Assembly: GCA_017449285.1 (NCBI GenBank)
Contig: JAFSJX010000022.1
Location: 1-64,000 of the forward strand
Length of the DNA stretch: 64,000 bases
DNA from: Treponema sp.
Lineage (GTDB): Bacteria; Spirochaetota; Spirochaetia; Treponematales; Treponemataceae
Reading direction: 5' to 3'
The translations under genes were made by a program, and so were the position numbers. Shown here piece by piece: positions 10,887 through 20,114 of this stretch (positions are counted from its first letter, which is position 1; each line of letters starts with the position of its first letter). The notes under the pieces are model-generated. The model did no database searches and had not been told where the DNA came from. It was given only the letters and a program-made list of their open reading frames with translations.

Positions 10887-11159
10887 CTATACGAACTCGA
10901 TTTGCACTCGTTTTCCAAACACAGAGGCAAATTTTCGTAGCGTAGAAAGGCGAATGTTTCCCGGATGGTTTTCCATTCTCGAAATCGCACTCTTTGTGGT
11001 ATGCATCTCTTTCGCCAATTCTTTTTGTGTCATACCGCTCGCCTCACGCAAATCAAACATTTTTTCACCCACAAGCAATTCTGGCAATCCTTCATTAAAA
11101 CTTTTCGCAAATTCGGGATTAGACATGTGCTCTTTGATATAATCATCTACATCGCTCAT
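10887..11159 (-). CDS. higA: HigA-type XRE antitoxin
   Basis: A 90-residue protein with a central XRE helix-turn-helix (MTQKELAKEMHTTKSAISRMEN). Its start lies inside the end of the toxin frame (17-nt overlap), the toxin-first order typical of HigBA. It should neutralise the upstream RelE-fold toxin and repress the operon through the inverted repeat in the promoter. Confidence 0.85.
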   Translation of the reverse strand: MSDVDDYIKEHMSNPEFAKSFNEGLPELLVGEKMFDLREASGMTQKELAKEMHTTKSAISRMENHPGNIRLSTLRKFASVFGKRVQIEFV

Positions 11160-11505
11160 AAAAACCTCCGTTTTCCAAAAAATCTTTCATTCGTTGTTTA
11201 CCTGTTTTTATCTCTGTCCTTGGTGTTTTCCAGACTTTTTTCACAAAGCCATTCGTCAGAATGATCAAATTGCCATTATGAAAAAATCCTAAAAAACGAT
11301 AGGCAATGCTCTCATAAGCAATTCGGCATTCGTACATTTTTGTTCCGCTCAAATGCTTAAAGAATTTCTCAGGAACTTTATCTGCCGTTTCAATAAGATT
11401 GAACGCCCAAAAAATCTTACCTTTGACAGATTCCGGCAGCCCGTCCAAAAACTCCCTCACCGGGCATCTCCCGTCCGCCGTCCTATAAAAATTGACTTCC
11501 CTCAC
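11143..11505 (-). CDS. higB: HigB-type (RelE/Gp49 fold) toxin
   Basis: A 120-residue protein of the phage-derived Gp49/HigB family: an N-terminal FYRTADGRCPVREFLDGLP segment, then KHLSGTKMYECRIAY and RFLGFFHNGNLIILTNGFVKK, matching the conserved strands of this family. Members are ribosome-dependent mRNA endonucleases. The GTG start follows AAGGAG. It is first in the operon with higA, downstream of an operator-like inverted repeat. Confidence 0.85.
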   Translation of the reverse strand: MREVNFYRTADGRCPVREFLDGLPESVKGKIFWAFNLIETADKVPEKFFKHLSGTKMYECRIAYESIAYRFLGFFHNGNLIILTNGFVKKVWKTPRTEIKTGKQRMKDFLENGGFYERCR

Positions 11506-11516
11506 ACTTTCTCCTT

Positions 11517-11546
11517 AAAGTTAGCATATTTGCGAACTTTCTGCAA
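11517..11546 (-). promoter_or_regulatory. higBA promoter and operator
   Basis: Minus-strand TTGCAG (-35, 11546-11541), a 17-nt spacer and TAACTT (-10, 11523-11518). AAAGTTAGC-ATATTT-GCGAACTTT (11517-11540) is an inverted repeat with one mismatch that spans the -10 and spacer, as expected of a HigA autorepression site. Confidence 0.6.
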
Positions 11547-11610
11547 CCTTTTCCCCTCCCCCCGCGGAATCATATCGAAAAAAAAATCACAAAAAACTCC
11601 CCCGCACCTC

Positions 11611-11640
11611 TTGCCAAGCCCCCATTTTTTCTGCTATAGT
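11611..11640 (+). promoter_or_regulatory. Promoter of tRNA-Leu
   Basis: TTGCCA, an 18-nt spacer and TATAGT, ending 9 nt before the first base of the tRNA. Confidence 0.65.
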
Positions 11641-11649
11641 AAGAAATAC

Positions 11650-11732
11650 GCCGGCTTGGTGGAATGGTAGACACGATGGACTCAAAATCCATTGCCCCTA
11701 AAAGCGTCTGAGTTCAAGTCTCAGAGCCGGTA
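11650..11732 (+). tRNA. tRNA-Leu (anticodon CAA)
   Basis: Acceptor GCCGGCT pairs with AGCCGGT (one G-T at the end). The anticodon stem ATGGA/TCCAT encloses loop CTCAAAA, giving anticodon CAA. A long variable arm (CCCCTAAAAGCGT region) and T-arm GAGTTCAAGTCTC mark a class II leucine tRNA. CCA is not encoded. It is followed within 10 nt by an intrinsic terminator. Confidence 0.95.
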
Positions 11733-11739
11733 ATACTGA

Positions 11740-11765
11740 CGCGCATCCGTGCGCGTTTTTTATTT
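11740..11765 (+). terminator. Intrinsic terminator of tRNA-Leu
   Basis: CGCGCA-TCCG-TGCGCG hairpin followed by TTTTTTATTTT. Confidence 0.85.
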
Positions 11766-11844
11766 TGGGGCTTCATTTTTTATCAACGCGTTTCGCATGG
11801 CGAATGCTCAAAACTCACGGTAATCGTTCCCCACAGTGCCGCGT

Positions 11845-13536
11845 TTACGCTTCGCTGTCCATGAACTCCAGCGGGCCTTCGTTCTTGCGGAAAGAAACCG
11901 CTTCCTGCAAATGCGCCACCGTAATCTTTTCAGATGCATCCATGTCGGCAAGAGTTCGGGCAAGTTTCAGACAACTGCTTACGGCTCGCTGGGAAAAATC
12001 ATTGGATTCAACGACCGAATCAAAGATTTGTCGCTCACTCTTGCCCAAAGCACACCAGCGCAAAATTTCTTGCGGGGTCAGATGAGCGTTCCGCTTTCCC
12101 TGTCTGCGCCGCTGGACTGAAACCGCCCGTGCAATACCAATACGCAAATCTGCCGATGAACGATGACTTCCCGAATCCATATTTTGGTCGTGAGGCACTG
12201 CGACTGGTACACGAATGTCTATGCGGTCAAGGAGCGGTCCAGAAAATTTACGCCAATACTGTTCGACCGATTTTGCGCTGCACAGACACAGTTTTCCTGG
12301 CACACCAAAGTTTCCGCACGGGCAAGGATTTGTCGCCATTAAAAGCTGAAACCGCGCAGGATATGTTGTTGTTCTTCCTGCACGGCTAATTGAAATCATG
12401 CCGCTTTCCACAGGAACACGAAGCATCTGCAAAACCGCACCCCGAAACTCCGCCGCTTCATCCAAAAAAAGTACGCCGTTATGCGCAAGCGAAATTTCTC
12501 CTGGTCTGCAATGTATACCGCCACCGCACATTCCCTCAACACTGGAAGTCTGATGCGGTTGTCTGAACGCAGGAATACGAAGCAACGGATGATGAGGATT
12601 CAAAAGTCCTGCAAGGCTATGTATTCTTGTAACAGATTGCGCTTCTTCCACTGACAGAAGCGGAAGCAAAGATGGAAAGCGTTGCATTGCAAGCGTTTTT
12701 CCGCAACCTGGAGGTCCGTATGCAAGCACATTATGACCGCCTGCTGCCGCCACCTGCAAGGCACGAACCAACCGCCTCTGTCCTGTCACATCACCCATCT
12801 CGTGCCCAGATTCAACCGCTGGAAAAAGAACGCCATCTACATTCACCACATTATCTGGCAAAAAAGAGTCCTCACCCTGCCGCCCCGTCGTAAATAATTC
12901 TGGTTTACCCAAGGCGGCGTATGCTTCAGAAAGCGTTTCCGCGGCAAACACCTTCATTCCCCTCACCTCACGAGCCTCCGCCCCATTCGCCGCCGCCACA
13001 ATGCACCGCCTGATTCCTGCCTGAGAAGCCGTAGTCGCCGCCGCATTCACGCCCTTTACGGGACGGATTGCACCGGAAAGTTCCAGTTCCCCCATAACCA
13101 AAACCGAGTCTTCCATCGCCGACGAATGCGCCTTGCTCACAAAATCCGCCAAGTCAGCATCATCGCCCACTTCGGTCAAAAACTGTTTTCTATCCGAATC
13201 AGCATTGCCACCGATGTCCGAGAAGTCAGAACCTGCACAATTCACCTTTGATTCCTCTTTGTGAGCATTAGCATACAGCACTGCCAAGGCAAGTGGCAAA
13301 TCGAACCCCGCGCCCTCTTTTTTCAAATCCGCAGGCGAAAGACTAATCAGCACCCGCTCCATCGGAAACTGAAACCCGCTGTTCCGAATCGCAGACCTCA
13401 TTCTTTCACGGCTTTCCTTCACCGCGCCATCGGCCAGCCCCACCACATCAACTGCCGGAATCCCGCGCCGCAAGTCAACTTCCACCGCGACCAATGCGCC
13501 CTCATATCCAAATGGAGAAAAAGAAAAAATTTGCAT
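11845..13536 (-). CDS. comM: ComM/YifB-type magnesium-chelatase-like AAA+ ATPase
   Basis: A ChlI/ComM family hexameric ATPase, linked in other bacteria to branch migration during natural transformation. The N-terminal Lon-protease-like domain has LISLSPADLKKEGAGFDLPLA. Walker A is GPPGCGKT, Walker B LFLDEAAEF, followed by the family motif MATNPCPCGNFG and a C-terminal domain of the family. ATG 13536 follows GAGGTGA by 5 nt. A further ATG at 13563, just after a TATATATA -10-like tract, would add nine residues. The 13,537-13,698 interval to pyrH carries both genes' AT-rich promoters. The length (564 residues) is somewhat longer than the usual ~510. Confidence 0.9.
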   Translation of the reverse strand: MQIFSFSPFGYEGALVAVEVDLRRGIPAVDVVGLADGAVKESRERMRSAIRNSGFQFPMERVLISLSPADLKKEGAGFDLPLALAVLYANAHKEESKVNCAGSDFSDIGGNADSDRKQFLTEVGDDADLADFVSKAHSSAMEDSVLVMGELELSGAIRPVKGVNAAATTASQAGIRRCIVAAANGAEAREVRGMKVFAAETLSEAYAALGKPELFTTGRQGEDSFLPDNVVNVDGVLFPAVESGHEMGDVTGQRRLVRALQVAAAGGHNVLAYGPPGCGKTLAMQRFPSLLPLLSVEEAQSVTRIHSLAGLLNPHHPLLRIPAFRQPHQTSSVEGMCGGGIHCRPGEISLAHNGVLFLDEAAEFRGAVLQMLRVPVESGMISISRAGRTTTYPARFQLLMATNPCPCGNFGVPGKLCLCSAKSVEQYWRKFSGPLLDRIDIRVPVAVPHDQNMDSGSHRSSADLRIGIARAVSVQRRRQGKRNAHLTPQEILRWCALGKSERQIFDSVVESNDFSQRAVSSCLKLARTLADMDASEKITVAHLQEAVSFRKNEGPLEFMDSEA

Positions 13537-13698
13537 TTCATCACCTCTTTTTTTTCGTGTCATATATATATAGGCAATGAAAAGTAAAAAACTACATAAA
13601 TTTTTTTAAAAACCGCAAAAAAAGTTTAAAAAATGGCTTTTTCAAGGCTATGGATTTTTTCAAAAAACTATGGTATATATAGTGTACAGGAGAACTGC

Positions 13699-14394
13699 AT
13701 GAGTACCAAAGTATTGTCCGTAGGCGGCTCTATTGTCGCACCCGAATTTCCCGACGTAGAATTTGTAAAGCGTTTTGTAGAGATGGTAAAAGCCTATCTT
13801 TCCTCACACAAAGGCGACCGCCTGATTTTGGTCGTGGGTGGCGGAGGACCTGCGCGTATTTATCAGAAAGCATTCAGAGACGTAACGGCGACCGCTCCCG
13901 ACGGAGATGTAAACGCCGCAGACTGGATTGGCATTATGGCAACGCGGCTCAACGCTCAGTTTGTAAAGGCGTGTTTTGGTGATTTGTGCAAGGAAGCCGT
14001 TGTCACAGACCCCACCGCCGCAAACGAATTTACTGGAAGCATACTCGTCGCCGCCGGCTGGAAACCTGGTTTTTCCACGGACAATGACGCGGTACTTCTT
14101 GCGGAAAAATTCGGCGCAGATACGGTGGTCAATTTGAGCAACATCGAAAAAGTCTACACCGATGACCCGCGCAAAAATCCCGATGCAAAGCCACTGGACG
14201 AAATCACTTGGGCAGATTTCCGCAAAATGGTCGGTGATGAATGGATTCCCGGAAAGAACTGTCCTTTTGACCCGATTGCGAGCAAAAAAGCCCAGCAAAT
14301 GAATCTTGTTGTCATCTGTGCGGGCGGAAAAAATATCGAAAATATCAAGGCAATTCTGGAAGGAAAAGCCTATATCGGCACGACGATAAAATAG
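13699..14394 (+). CDS. pyrH: UMP kinase, archaeal-type
   Basis: An amino-acid-kinase-fold protein of 231 residues. The glycine-rich VVGGGGPARIYQ loop, GFSTDNDAVLLAEKFGADTVVNLSNIEKVYTDDP nucleotide-binding segment and FDPIASKKAQQ fit the archaeal/spirochaetal UMP kinase group that phosphorylates UMP to UDP for pyrimidine nucleotide synthesis. ATG 13699 follows CAGGAG; the frame extends 22 codons upstream, but that extension overlaps the likely -10 (TATATA) and has no ribosome-binding site. Confidence 0.9.
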   Translation: MSTKVLSVGGSIVAPEFPDVEFVKRFVEMVKAYLSSHKGDRLILVVGGGGPARIYQKAFRDVTATAPDGDVNAADWIGIMATRLNAQFVKACFGDLCKEAVVTDPTAANEFTGSILVAAGWKPGFSTDNDAVLLAEKFGADTVVNLSNIEKVYTDDPRKNPDAKPLDEITWADFRKMVGDEWIPGKNCPFDPIASKKAQQMNLVVICAGGKNIENIKAILEGKAYIGTTIK

Positions 14395-14395
14395 T

Positions 14396-14980
14396 CTAAA
14401 AGTCGTCCAGCTCCGTAAGCAGACGGTTCAGTTTTTCGCCATAGTCTTTGTCTGTCGCCCATGTTCCGGCAAGGTCATAGACAGAGGCGGCGAACAGTGC
14501 CTTGTGCGGCCAACTGTAGCGGGGGTCAACAAGTTCATGCTTTAGGGAAACGTCTGCGGTCGTAGCATAGGCATGAAGATGCTGAATATGAGCGCGGACT
14601 CCCAGTTGCTCTGTGGCAAAAGATTCGCCCGGATGTTCCGCATCCATCGCGCCAAGACCGCAATAATTATGCATATCCGCCGTAACCAAATTGCCAAAAG
14701 AAAGGAATCCCGTTTCCAGACACATCTGCACGAACGCTATGTCAGAATTGATATGCTCGTCCGCTCCCTCCTGCACATACAAGCGGGAAAGACGAAGAAT
14801 ATCCGATTTTGAAGCGGCAGTCTTGTGCGCAAGAAAAAATGCGGTCAGTTGTTCGGGAGATTTTATGCCGCAATCATATATCGCGCGTGAGCAGGGCTTT
14901 TTTTCTGCCCGACCTGTCATACAGGAAAACAAAAATGCCAGAAACGTCAGTGTGCAAAGGCAAAAAACTATCTTCTTCAT
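14396..14980 (-). CDS. Glucosaminidase-domain (GH73-like) lipoprotein
   Basis: A signal peptide with lipobox LFSC is followed by a mannosyl-glycoprotein endo-beta-N-acetylglucosaminidase-like domain: SPEQLTAFFLAHK, AFVQMCLETGFLSFGN, NYCGLGAMD and a conserved WPHKALFAASVYDLAGTWA end. The glutamate in CLETGF is the likely catalytic acid. It would cleave peptidoglycan glycan strands from the outer side of the periplasm. A start six codons upstream (14998) is possible; both have only purine-rich leaders. Convergent with pyrH with 1 nt between stops. Confidence 0.75.
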   Translation of the reverse strand: MKKIVFCLCTLTFLAFLFSCMTGRAEKKPCSRAIYDCGIKSPEQLTAFFLAHKTAASKSDILRLSRLYVQEGADEHINSDIAFVQMCLETGFLSFGNLVTADMHNYCGLGAMDAEHPGESFATEQLGVRAHIQHLHAYATTADVSLKHELVDPRYSWPHKALFAASVYDLAGTWATDKDYGEKLNRLLTELDDF

Positions 14981-15096
14981 GTTTTCTTTTTTCTTCATAT
15001 TTGAATATCGGGAAAAACGGCTGTTTTATAGACAAAACCATCATTTTTTTTCTCTTTTTTTTCTGATTTTTTTGTACTTTTTCACTTTTTAAAGCC

Positions 15097-15111
15097 TATA
15101 TATAGGTGATG
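15097..15111 (+). promoter_or_regulatory. radC -10 element directly abutting the start codon
   Basis: CCTATATATAGG (15095-15106) is a perfect palindrome containing TATATA at 15097-15102. Only 6 nt separate that hexamer from ATG 15109, and there is no Shine-Dalgarno, so the mRNA is predicted to be leaderless. The -35 is weak. Confidence 0.45.
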
Positions 15112-15780
15112 GAAAAAGAAAATCTCAAACAGAAAGAAAAACTGAATGTCCGAGAACTTACGCTGAGCAATGGCATGAGTTTTCCCAGCGATGCGGAACT
15201 GATTATGATGATTCTTGGAAGCGGAACAAAACAAACGCCGATTGAGTATCTGGCGGGAAAAGTTCTTTCGGCCATAGAGCGAACAAACCCACCCGAACTG
15301 ATTTCTGAATTGCTGAAAATTGAGGGTATCGGCAGTTCAAAAGCACTGATGATAGCAGCCTCGCTTGAGTTAGGACGCAGATTGAACCGCCAGCCGCAGG
15401 GGTCTGTAAACAAACCGACAGACATCATTCCTTTTGTGCAACATTATGCCATGCGAAGCGCAGAACATTTTCTGGTGGTCAGTCTGAACGGAGCAAGGGA
15501 AATTCTTTCAGTTCACGTTATCTGCGTGGGAGCGGCAAATATGGCTGTTGTCCGACCGCGCGATGTATTCTGCGAGCCGATAAAAGAACACGCATCGGCA
15601 ATCGTTTTGTGTCACAATCATCCCAGCGGTATGTGTCACCCTTCGCCCACAGACATTTCAACCACGGAAGACTTAGTACAGGTCGCAGGACTTTTAGGCA
15701 TCGCTGTACTTGACCACATTATTCTGACGCGGCACGGATATTACAGTCTTTTGGAGCATAACGAGTTGCCAGTTTTTTAG
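15109..15780 (+). CDS. radC: RadC-family JAMM metalloprotein
   Basis: An N-terminal helix-hairpin-helix-like region (LLKIEGIGSSKALMIAASLELGRR) precedes the MPN/JAMM domain with its metal site HNHPSGMCHPSPTD near residue 170. The family is common beside mobile and repair genes, but its biochemical role is unsettled; the old link to repair is not well supported. Either ATG 15109 or GTG 15106 could start it; no ribosome-binding site is visible. It is first in a run of three plus-strand genes with the PEGA protein and cls. Confidence 0.9.
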   Translation: MEKENLKQKEKLNVRELTLSNGMSFPSDAELIMMILGSGTKQTPIEYLAGKVLSAIERTNPPELISELLKIEGIGSSKALMIAASLELGRRLNRQPQGSVNKPTDIIPFVQHYAMRSAEHFLVVSLNGAREILSVHVICVGAANMAVVRPRDVFCEPIKEHASAIVLCHNHPSGMCHPSPTDISTTEDLVQVAGLLGIAVLDHIILTRHGYYSLLEHNELPVF

Positions 15781-15795
15781 TAAGTCAGTAAAATT

Positions 15796-17427
15796 ATGCT
15801 GATGAAAAGACGCGGATTTTTTCTGACATACGTTTTTCTGTCACTCTGTACGGCTCTTTTTTCACAGGCGATGGAACCGCTGGAATCTCAGCGGGAAGCC
15901 ACCGCACAGTTACAGGCAGAAAGCGTCTCCGAAATCGCAAATACCAGCACGAGCATAACCATTCGTTCCAGCGCAGGCGATGCGGAAGTTTTTTTGAACG
16001 GAAATTATGAAGGAATGACTACGCTCACGCTCAAAAATCTTCCCGCAGGACGCTATCATCTGCGCGTGCAAAAAATCGGTTATGAGACAAGGCATTTTGT
16101 CATCATCGTTCGCGCGGGGCAGTCACAGGAATTTTACGTTGAGCTGAAAAGACGGACAGGTGCGGTTTATTTTAGGACAGACCCCACGGGCGCGACTATT
16201 CTGGTAGACGGCACTATTTGCAATGAAAATCCTGCCCAAATTGATGAGGGAACGCACATTGTTCAGGCGGAATGTTTTGGTTTTACAAAACAGAGCCAGC
16301 AGATTTTTGTACCGGCATATTCCGTCCAGACAGTCAATTTTTCTCTGGAGAGCGCGCCTTTTTCACTTTCCAGATTTTCCGCAAGCAAAAAAGAATTCAA
16401 TCCCGCGCTTCCTGGCAACATCGGCAGAATCACGTTTTCTTTTTATGTGACCAACCACGGAACGGGAAATCTTTCCATTTACAATGATGATGATGAGGAA
16501 ATCCTGCGCGCTGACTACGGAGATTTTTCCACGTGGCGGCAGCAATTCGTGTGGAACGGAACAGATTTTTCAGGAGAAATTGTTCCCGACGGAATCTACA
16601 CGGCAATCATTACCGCAGGTGAAGATGCGCAGAGTTTGTCGCTCACCTTTGCCATAGACAGCAGCATTCACATTCCTCATGCGATGATTACTTCTGGCGG
16701 AACGGGCATCGGTTCTCTTCCTGCGGCATTTCTTTTCCCGAAAAAAAGCGGCGCGTTTACGCTCTCCGGGGGAATTGATTTTCAGAGTGAAGGAAGGGCA
16801 TTTTACGCAGTGCCTGTGGAAGCCGCGCTTTTATACACGCCGCTCTCATGGCTTGAATGTGCTGCCAGAATCGGTCTTCTCGCGGGCGCATCTGGCGCAG
16901 AAAAAACGCCGCTTCAGTTTGGCGCAAGCATCAAATTCGGCTGGAACAAACCGTTGCGGAATTCCCAAATTGATTTTGCCCTGTTCGGGAAAATCGGCGG
17001 CTCAACACAGGCTGTATTCACTCCATACGGCGCAGACACAGGAACAGGGCTTGGCGGAGGAATTGCATTCGGACTGCAAACCGCTTCTTTTTATGCGGGA
17101 ATCACATCCGAAGTCACGGCGGGAACACTTTACGGAATTTCCGCTCACAACGATGTCGTCTGGAAAAACGGTCTTTCTTTGCAAAAAACATTCTCTGCAT
17201 TTTCTGCGGGAATCTACGGCGCGGTTCATTCTTCTTTTGGTCACACAGAAAAAGACGAAGATTTGCGTGATGAAAACTATTGGCTTCGTGCGGCGGAATG
17301 GGGATTGGACGGTCAGATTCAGATTGCGGGTACGCCTGTTTCCATCAATCTGAAAGTCTATTGTGTCGATTATATCAAAGAGATCTGCTATATCTGCACA
17401 AAAGCGGGTTTTCAGATTCTGTTTTAA
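15796..17427 (+). CDS. PEGA-domain outer-membrane beta-barrel protein
   Basis: Signal peptide (MKRRGFFLTYVFLSLCTALFSQA), two PEGA beta-sandwich domains (about residues 50-195, with AEVFLNGNYEGMTTLTL and ATILVDGT), a FlgD-Ig-like domain around 200-295 (FVWNGTDFSGEIVPDGIYTA), and a C-terminal region of alternating hydrophobic/aromatic strands ending ILF, typical of a beta-barrel. It is probably a surface or outer-membrane anchored protein of the spirochaetal envelope. Starts 16 nt after the radC stop. The specific role is unknown. Confidence 0.75.
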   Translation: MLMKRRGFFLTYVFLSLCTALFSQAMEPLESQREATAQLQAESVSEIANTSTSITIRSSAGDAEVFLNGNYEGMTTLTLKNLPAGRYHLRVQKIGYETRHFVIIVRAGQSQEFYVELKRRTGAVYFRTDPTGATILVDGTICNENPAQIDEGTHIVQAECFGFTKQSQQIFVPAYSVQTVNFSLESAPFSLSRFSASKKEFNPALPGNIGRITFSFYVTNHGTGNLSIYNDDDEEILRADYGDFSTWRQQFVWNGTDFSGEIVPDGIYTAIITAGEDAQSLSLTFAIDSSIHIPHAMITSGGTGIGSLPAAFLFPKKSGAFTLSGGIDFQSEGRAFYAVPVEAALLYTPLSWLECAARIGLLAGASGAEKTPLQFGASIKFGWNKPLRNSQIDFALFGKIGGSTQAVFTPYGADTGTGLGGGIAFGLQTASFYAGITSEVTAGTLYGISAHNDVVWKNGLSLQKTFSAFSAGIYGAVHSSFGHTEKDEDLRDENYWLRAAEWGLDGQIQIAGTPVSINLKVYCVDYIKEICYICTKAGFQILF

Positions 17428-17460
17428 TGATGATTTTACGGAAGGCGGTGCAGAAAAAAC

Positions 17461-18990
17461 ATGACGGTTATTCATCTTCTCCAGATTGTCGTACTTGTGC
17501 TTGAAGCAGGATTCATCGGGTTCGTGCTTTTTTTTGAGCGGCAGGAATCGACCAAACGTGCGCTGTGGATGTTCATTCTGCTGATTCTGCCAGTTATTGG
17601 CTGTGTACTCTACCTTTTGTTCAGCGGACATTTTTTTACGGGTACGAAACGTATGAAAGAGACAAATAAATTGAGCCGAGGACTGCTTGCGCCGCTCATC
17701 AACAGTCAAATTTCTTTCATCGAAAAGAACAGGAATAAACTGCAAGATTCGACCATAGATACGTTCTATCCGCTGATTCACATGAACTTGACAAAGTGTT
17801 CCAGTATGCTCGAATGTACGGAAAGCGCAGAAATTCTTACGAACGGAGAAGATTTTTTTGAGAGCCTGTACCGCGACATTGAAAACGCAAGGCGGAGCAT
17901 AAATCTGGAATATTTTATCTTCAAAAAAGACAAGACTGGGATGCGTTTTATGGACTTGCTCTGCAAAAAGGCACGGGAAGGCGTTGAGGTGAATCTTCTC
18001 TATGATGATTTCGGCTGTTTTTTTACGTCTGCCCGATTCTTGCGCAAACTGGGAAAAGCCGGCGGAGAAGTTCATCCGTTCTTCCAAATCAGGCTGGGGC
18101 TTCCGCTCACGCTCAATTACCGCAACCACAGGAAAATCGCCGTCATTGATTCGGAAATCGGTTACACGGGCAGCCACAATATTGGCGATGAATATGCGGG
18201 CGGCTCACAGCGATACCATTTTAAGTGGCGCGACACAACCGTTCGTCTGACGGGAAACAGCGTTCTTTCATTGCAGTCCGTATTTTTGATTGACTGGTTC
18301 AGCATCATCGCATGGAGAAACAGGGCAAAAGTCATTCGCCGCGTCGGAAATTATTATCCGAAACCGATTTTTGACGCGCTCAGCAAAAAATTGACCAAGC
18401 ACCAGATGGAACAAGTTTTTACGGATATGCTTTTACCCGGGAGAATTCCCACGCAGATTGTCGCGTCCGGACCAAACAGACAGCATCTTGCGAACATTGA
18501 GGACACGCTCATCAAAATCATTTCCACGGCAAAAAAATATGTTTACATCCAGACCCCGTATTTTACGCCGAACGAAGAATTTATTTCTGCCTTAAAAATC
18601 GCCTCTTTCAGCGGAGTTGACGTGCGCATTCAGATTCCGACAAAATGGGATAAATTCTATATGAAAGCGGCATCGTGTCAGTTTGTACGGGAATTGCAGC
18701 CATACGGTATCAGGTTCTATCAATATCCCGGTTTCATTCACGCGAAGACAATCACCGCAGACGATACGATTTGCTCAATCGGCTCGACAAATATTGACTG
18801 CCGGAGTTTTACCCTGCTTTTTGAGGACAACGCTATTTTTTACAGCGAAGAATTCGCAAAGCGTCACCGAGATGTGTTTGAAGCGGACGAAAAAAAATCT
18901 CACTTCATCGAAAACGGCAAATTTGACAGAAAAAATGTCCTTGTCCGCGCATGGTGGAGTTTCGCAAAATTGTTCACCCCGCTTATGTAG
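17461..18990 (+). CDS. cls: Cardiolipin synthase (phospholipase D family)
   Basis: Two N-terminal membrane helices (IVVLVLEAGFIGFVLFF and WMFILLILPVIGCVLYLLF) precede two HKD motifs: HRKIAVIDSE near residue 222 and HAKTITADDTICSIGSTN near 426. It condenses two phosphatidylglycerols (or an analogous pair) to cardiolipin at the inner membrane. At 509 residues it matches bacterial ClsA. Third gene of the radC run; its stop is 1 nt from the convergent earP stop. Confidence 0.93.
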   Translation: MTVIHLLQIVVLVLEAGFIGFVLFFERQESTKRALWMFILLILPVIGCVLYLLFSGHFFTGTKRMKETNKLSRGLLAPLINSQISFIEKNRNKLQDSTIDTFYPLIHMNLTKCSSMLECTESAEILTNGEDFFESLYRDIENARRSINLEYFIFKKDKTGMRFMDLLCKKAREGVEVNLLYDDFGCFFTSARFLRKLGKAGGEVHPFFQIRLGLPLTLNYRNHRKIAVIDSEIGYTGSHNIGDEYAGGSQRYHFKWRDTTVRLTGNSVLSLQSVFLIDWFSIIAWRNRAKVIRRVGNYYPKPIFDALSKKLTKHQMEQVFTDMLLPGRIPTQIVASGPNRQHLANIEDTLIKIISTAKKYVYIQTPYFTPNEEFISALKIASFSGVDVRIQIPTKWDKFYMKAASCQFVRELQPYGIRFYQYPGFIHAKTITADDTICSIGSTNIDCRSFTLLFEDNAIFYSEEFAKRHRDVFEADEKKSHFIENGKFDRKNVLVRAWWSFAKLFTPLM

Positions 18991-18991
18991 G

Positions 18992-20113
18992 CTACAGTTT
19001 CAGCGCGTCAATCCATTCTAAAAGATGCGCGGCAAAATTTCCGTTCTCCACAAGGCATTGCGAAAACGCGGAAAAACCGTCCTGCATGAGCGGAATATCA
19101 TTCAACAAGTCCAGCAAAGTGTCAGCATCTTCGGCATTGGTATTATAATCGCGCGTAAACCGATTGTAGGTGGCAAACGTATCTTCGGGCAAAAAAGCGC
19201 GAAGCCTGTCGTTCAATGCCTGTAATTTGACCAGATGATAGTCGCCCTCCTGCGGGTATGCCTGCCACACGAACGGAACGCCCGAAAGACACGCGCGGGA
19301 AAGACTGTCTTCACCACGGACAAAATTCAGGTCGCAACGGCACAAAAGCGCGTCCCATTTTTCCTGCGGCAAAAAAGGCAGTTCCTCTACGGAAAACGAC
19401 ATTCCTTCCGCTTTCCACGCACGCATAAACGGACCATGGCTTTTTCCTGCGGCGACAAGCGCGCAAATTTTTTTTCCGCTCACATTCTGAAAATCCGAAA
19501 GCGCGCGTACCAACGGCGTAAAATCACGCTCATAACTGAACACCAAGACCGTAAAATTTTCGGGTTGTAAAGAATGATTTTTCCGCTTCTCCAGACCACG
19601 AATTCTGCTCTGCACAAACGCGCCGTCCAAGACAAGTCCGCCTGTATTTTTGGTAAATCCCGGCATAAAGTTGCTTTTTTTTACGCGCGGACTTCTTGTT
19701 GCGGACTTCAGACAATGAAAATCATCGGCATAATCCTCCGCAGTCAAGTAGTCAATATTCAGAATCTGTACGATATGAGGAACGCCAACGTCAAAGAGCA
19801 GATGCTCCAGCCAACCAGGTCTTCCGCATTGAAAACATTCCAGAATAACCGATGGGGGATTTTCCGCAAATGCCTTGGCACAAATCTCATCCGCATTCCA
19901 ATCAAAAATCTGCCAGCCAAAGCATGACTGCACGGACTTTGACGAATCAATTTCGGGTGCAAGCGCAGAAAACGATGGCAAATCGCTCACTACAAGCCGA
20001 AGTTTCAGTTCGGGGCGTAATTCCACTAGAGCGCGTGCAAGGCGGTACACAAAGCCGATGTCTCCAAAATTATCCACCACTTTGCACAAAAGCGTAAGGT
20101 CATTTTTGTCCAT
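18992..20113 (-). CDS. earP: EarP: EF-P arginine rhamnosyltransferase
   Basis: It transfers rhamnose from dTDP-rhamnose to a conserved arginine of elongation factor P, activating it for polyproline translation. The N-terminal CKVVDNFGDIGF (Asp14) and C-terminal nucleotide-sugar site VRGEDSLSRACLSGVPFVWQ, then YPQEGDYHLVKL, are the hallmarks of EarP (GT104, former DUF2331). ATG 20113 is preferred; the frame runs 18 codons further up inside the lipase gene. It starts 1 nt after the lipase stop and is the last gene of the pfp-htrA-lipase-earP operon. efp and rhamnose-synthesis genes are not in the window. Confidence 0.9.
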   Translation of the reverse strand: MDKNDLTLLCKVVDNFGDIGFVYRLARALVELRPELKLRLVVSDLPSFSALAPEIDSSKSVQSCFGWQIFDWNADEICAKAFAENPPSVILECFQCGRPGWLEHLLFDVGVPHIVQILNIDYLTAEDYADDFHCLKSATRSPRVKKSNFMPGFTKNTGGLVLDGAFVQSRIRGLEKRKNHSLQPENFTVLVFSYERDFTPLVRALSDFQNVSGKKICALVAAGKSHGPFMRAWKAEGMSFSVEELPFLPQEKWDALLCRCDLNFVRGEDSLSRACLSGVPFVWQAYPQEGDYHLVKLQALNDRLRAFLPEDTFATYNRFTRDYNTNAEDADTLLDLLNDIPLMQDGFSAFSQCLVENGNFAAHLLEWIDALKL

Positions 20114-20114
20114 A

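Noticed and set aside
13633-13698. 22-codon N-terminal extension of pyrH
   Set aside because: It overlaps the likely promoter and lacks a ribosome-binding site; ATG 13699 after CAGGAG fits the family start.
17002-18177. 391-codon minus-strand frame across the PEGA gene and cls
   Set aside because: It is antisense to two well-supported genes and its product looks like translated shadow sequence (low-complexity Phe/Arg/His-rich).
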